Positions 62,547 to 64,000 of a stretch of 64,000 nt of DNA are shown here, piece by piece. The position numbers and the translations under genes were made by a program. The first letter of the stretch is position 1. Every line of letters starts with the position of its first letter. The notes beneath the pieces were generated by a model. That model ran no database searches. It saw only the letters and a program-made list of their open reading frames with translations, and was not told the origin of the DNA. The stretch spans positions 592,253-656,252 of the forward strand of contig JABLXB010000001.1 of NCBI GenBank assembly GCA_013178305.1, in the 5' to 3' direction. Origin of the DNA: Bacillota bacterium (GTDB taxonomy: Bacteria; Bacillota; Sulfobacillia; JABLXB01).

Positions 62547-63032
62547 GTGGCGCAGGGCCGGCCGCCTTATCCGCGCGGCGCGTCCAGCCGGCGCAGCCGG
62601 CGGCGTGGTATAGAAACGCACGGCTGGCTGACGCTCGAGCAGTTCGTCGACATGGTGGCCATCGCCGAGATGACGCCCGGTCCGATAGCCGTCAACACCG
62701 CGACGTTCGTGGGGTTCCGCCTAGCGGCGGTGGCCGGTTCCGCGGCCGCGACCCTGGGCGTGGTGGCGCCGTCAGCGCTTGTTGTGACAGTGCTGGCCGT
62801 GCTCCTCCGGAGGTACAAATCGGTTCCGTGGCTGAACACGTTCTTTATCGGGGTCAGACCGGCGGTGATCGCGCTCATCGCCCACGCGGGTCTGTCCGTG
62901 GCCAGGGCCTCAGTCCGGGACACGGCCTCCCTTGGTATCCTGGCGGTTTCGCTTGCGCTTACCCTTGGGACCAGTATAAACCCGATCCTCATACTGGTGG
63001 CCGCCGGAGTCGCGGGGGCCATCATCTTCTAG
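62547..63032 (+). CDS. Chromate-transporter-family half protein, N-terminally truncated
   Basis: 161 residues from GTG 62547 with no ribosome site. From residue about 26 the CHR core is clear: HGWLTLEQFVDMVAIAEMTP, GPIAVNTATFVGFRLAAVAG and TLGVVAPSALVVTVLAV, with five spans. The normal first span with the FGGGYA motif is missing; residues 1-25 are Arg-rich and unlike the family. The end overlaps the whiA C-terminus on the other strand by 123 bases. It may be a decayed half-size ChrA. Transported ion unknown. Confidence 0.7.
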   Translation: MAQGRPPYPRGASSRRSRRRGIETHGWLTLEQFVDMVAIAEMTPGPIAVNTATFVGFRLAAVAGSAAATLGVVAPSALVVTVLAVLLRRYKSVPWLNTFFIGVRPAVIALIAHAGLSVARASVRDTASLGILAVSLALTLGTSINPILILVAAGVAGAIIF

Positions 63033-64000
63033 AACCCGTGCCGGACCATCACGGGCGGCCGTATCCCCCTGGCGACTCCCCGAGAGGGCGCGCGCTATCG
63101 CCGCGATCCTTCTCATCCGGTGGTTCACGGCCGACTTGCTGATGGGCGGGTCCATCAGCCTCCCGAGCTCCTCCAGGCTCGCCTCGGGGTTCTGAATGCG
63201 AGCCATCGCGAGCCGCCTGAGGGACTGCGGGAGCGCGTCGAGCCCAACGGTGGCCTGTATGTCCGAAATGTAATCCGACTGTTTGACGGCGGCGTTCGCA
63301 ATCTTGGAGATGTTGGCGGTCTCCATGTTCACCAGCCGGTTTACGCGGTTCTTGACGTCCTTCATCACCCTGGCGTTCTCGTAATTGAGAAGCGCCGTGT
63401 GAGCCCCCATCAGGTTGAGCAGCCGGACGATTTGCTCGCCCTCCTTGAGGTAGACTACGGAGCCGTTCTCCCTGTTCAGAAGGTTTGCGTCCACGCGAAG
63501 CGTCTTCAGTTTTCGCTGCAGGTCGGCAGCCTGCTCCTCGTGCTTGGAAACGATCTCGAGGTGGTGTCCGCCGGACGGCGCCGCCACCGAACCGCTGCCG
63601 AGGAAAAACCCCCGCAGGTACGATCTCGCACAGTGCGCTTTCAGGGCGATCGCCGGCCCCGGCCGGTGTTGGAGGAGCCTGTCCCGGGGGAATCCGAGCG
63701 CATCCAGCAGGCGCTCCGCGTCGGGGTGGGCCAGCCGCACGATGTACCTCATGGTCTTGCGCGGCCGCGAATCCCTGCACACAATGAACTCCGGGTGTGC
63801 ACTGCAGACGTCCTTCACCAGGCGGAACACCTTCCTCGACACAGCGGGGTGACCGGTCGAGACAATGAGTCCCATGCGGCCGCCGGATTGCACCTGCAGG
63901 GTCCCTGAAGCCATCAGGAGCCCCGCCAGTTCCGCGCGCCTGCAACAGTCGCGCTGCGGGTATACGCGGGCCAGCTCGTCCTTTACGTCATGAGAGAACG
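62910..64000 (-). CDS. whiA: WhiA, DNA-binding regulator (5' end outside window)
   Basis: The frame is open to the right edge and begins within the first few residues (FSHDVKDELARVYPQRDCC, the usual WhiA start region). A degenerate LAGLIDADG homing-endonuclease-type domain follows (ALKAHCARSYLRGFFLGSG), then the HTH ASLEELGRLMDPPISKSAVN and HRMRRIA. About 52 extra, polar residues follow the HTH and overlap the chromate-transporter-like gene in antisense; normal WhiA ends near residue 310-320. WhiA affects division and, in Actinobacteria, sporulation. Confidence 0.93.
   Translation of the reverse strand, partial: FSHDVKDELARVYPQRDCCRRAELAGLLMASGTLQVQSGGRMGLIVSTGHPAVSRKVFRLVKDVCSAHPEFIVCRDSRPRKTMRYIVRLAHPDAERLLDALGFPRDRLLQHRPGPAIALKAHCARSYLRGFFLGSGSVAAPSGGHHLEIVSKHEEQAADLQRKLKTLRVDANLLNRENGSVVYLKEGEQIVRLLNLMGAHTALLNYENARVMKDVKNRVNRLVNMETANISKIANAAVKQSDYISDIQATVGLDALPQSLRRLAMARIQNPEASLEELGRLMDPPISKSAVNHRMRRIAAIARALSGSRQGDTAARDGPARVLEDDGPRDSGGHQYEDRVYTGPKGKRKRNRQDTKGGRVPD

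Noticed and set aside
1..64000. CRISPR arrays, insertion sequences, rRNA genes or T-box leaders
   Set aside because: No spaced direct repeats, complete transposase, rRNA core or T-box GG-TGGNACCGCG-type motif was seen on either strand.

Overview
The window comes from a GC-rich (roughly 60 %), apparently anaerobic member of the Bacillota. The right end carries the classic Firmicute block cdaA - cdaR (YbbR) - glmM - glmS with a glmS ribozyme in front of glmS, plus a polyprenyl diphosphate synthase and whiA at the window edge. Two aldehyde:ferredoxin oxidoreductase (AOR) family enzymes and ferredoxin-type electron carriers point to an anaerobic life on amino or organic acids. Genus cannot be assigned from sequence reading alone.

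Region by region. (1) 1-2856, + strand: the end of a CoA-transferase beta subunit, an SCP2-type thiolase, an HMG-CoA-synthase-like protein without the usual catalytic Cys, and a DUF35 zinc-ribbon/OB protein; an acyl-CoA condensing or cleaving module. (2) 2877-14634, - strand: a sigma54 activator followed by a sigma54 promoter and an operon for a three-subunit amino/imino-acid dehydrogenase (HcnA/B/C type) with an extra ferredoxin protein, a DapA-family lyase, an AOR and a Na+/solute symporter, then a racemase remnant and a PucR regulator. (3) 14745-19371: a TctABC tripartite carrier with an RraA-like protein and a GntR/UTRA regulator with a palindromic operator. (4) 19546-29717: a LacI regulator with two identical-core operators, an amidohydrolase-like protein, a branched-chain-amino-acid-type ABC transporter (LivKHMGF), a DUF1445 (D-glutamate cyclase-like) protein, a second AOR and a 49-residue membrane peptide. 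(5) 29904-41300: accessory mixture: secreted M20 peptidase, a broken histidine kinase, LysE and EamA exporters, a LysR regulator, a homocysteine methyltransferase with an unusual folate-like half, a soluble chemotaxis transducer, a tyrosine-recombinase stub, a duplicated scrap of the methyltransferase, and alanine dehydrogenase. (6) 41382-49126: a second Liv ABC operon with a GntR/FCD regulator, a frameshifted binding protein, an M29-like aminopeptidase and a class V aminotransferase. (7) 49407-55195: decaying secreted beta-propeller genes, a flavodoxin, an aminotransferase remnant and an XRE-cupin regulator. (8) 55331-64000: tRNA-Leu(GAG), glmS with its ribozyme, glmM, cdaR, cdaA, a prenyl synthase, a truncated chromate-transporter-like gene and whiA.

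The main theme is import (SSS, TctABC, two Liv systems) and oxidative breakdown of amino/imino acids, with semialdehyde or aldehyde products probably passed to ferredoxin through AORs. The best candidate for something undescribed is the sigma54-controlled dehydrogenase - DapA-like lyase - AOR - symporter cluster, which reads like a ferredoxin-linked version of the hydroxyproline type of pathway. Several genes are single-base frameshifted or truncated, so either the region is decaying or the assembly has small indel errors.
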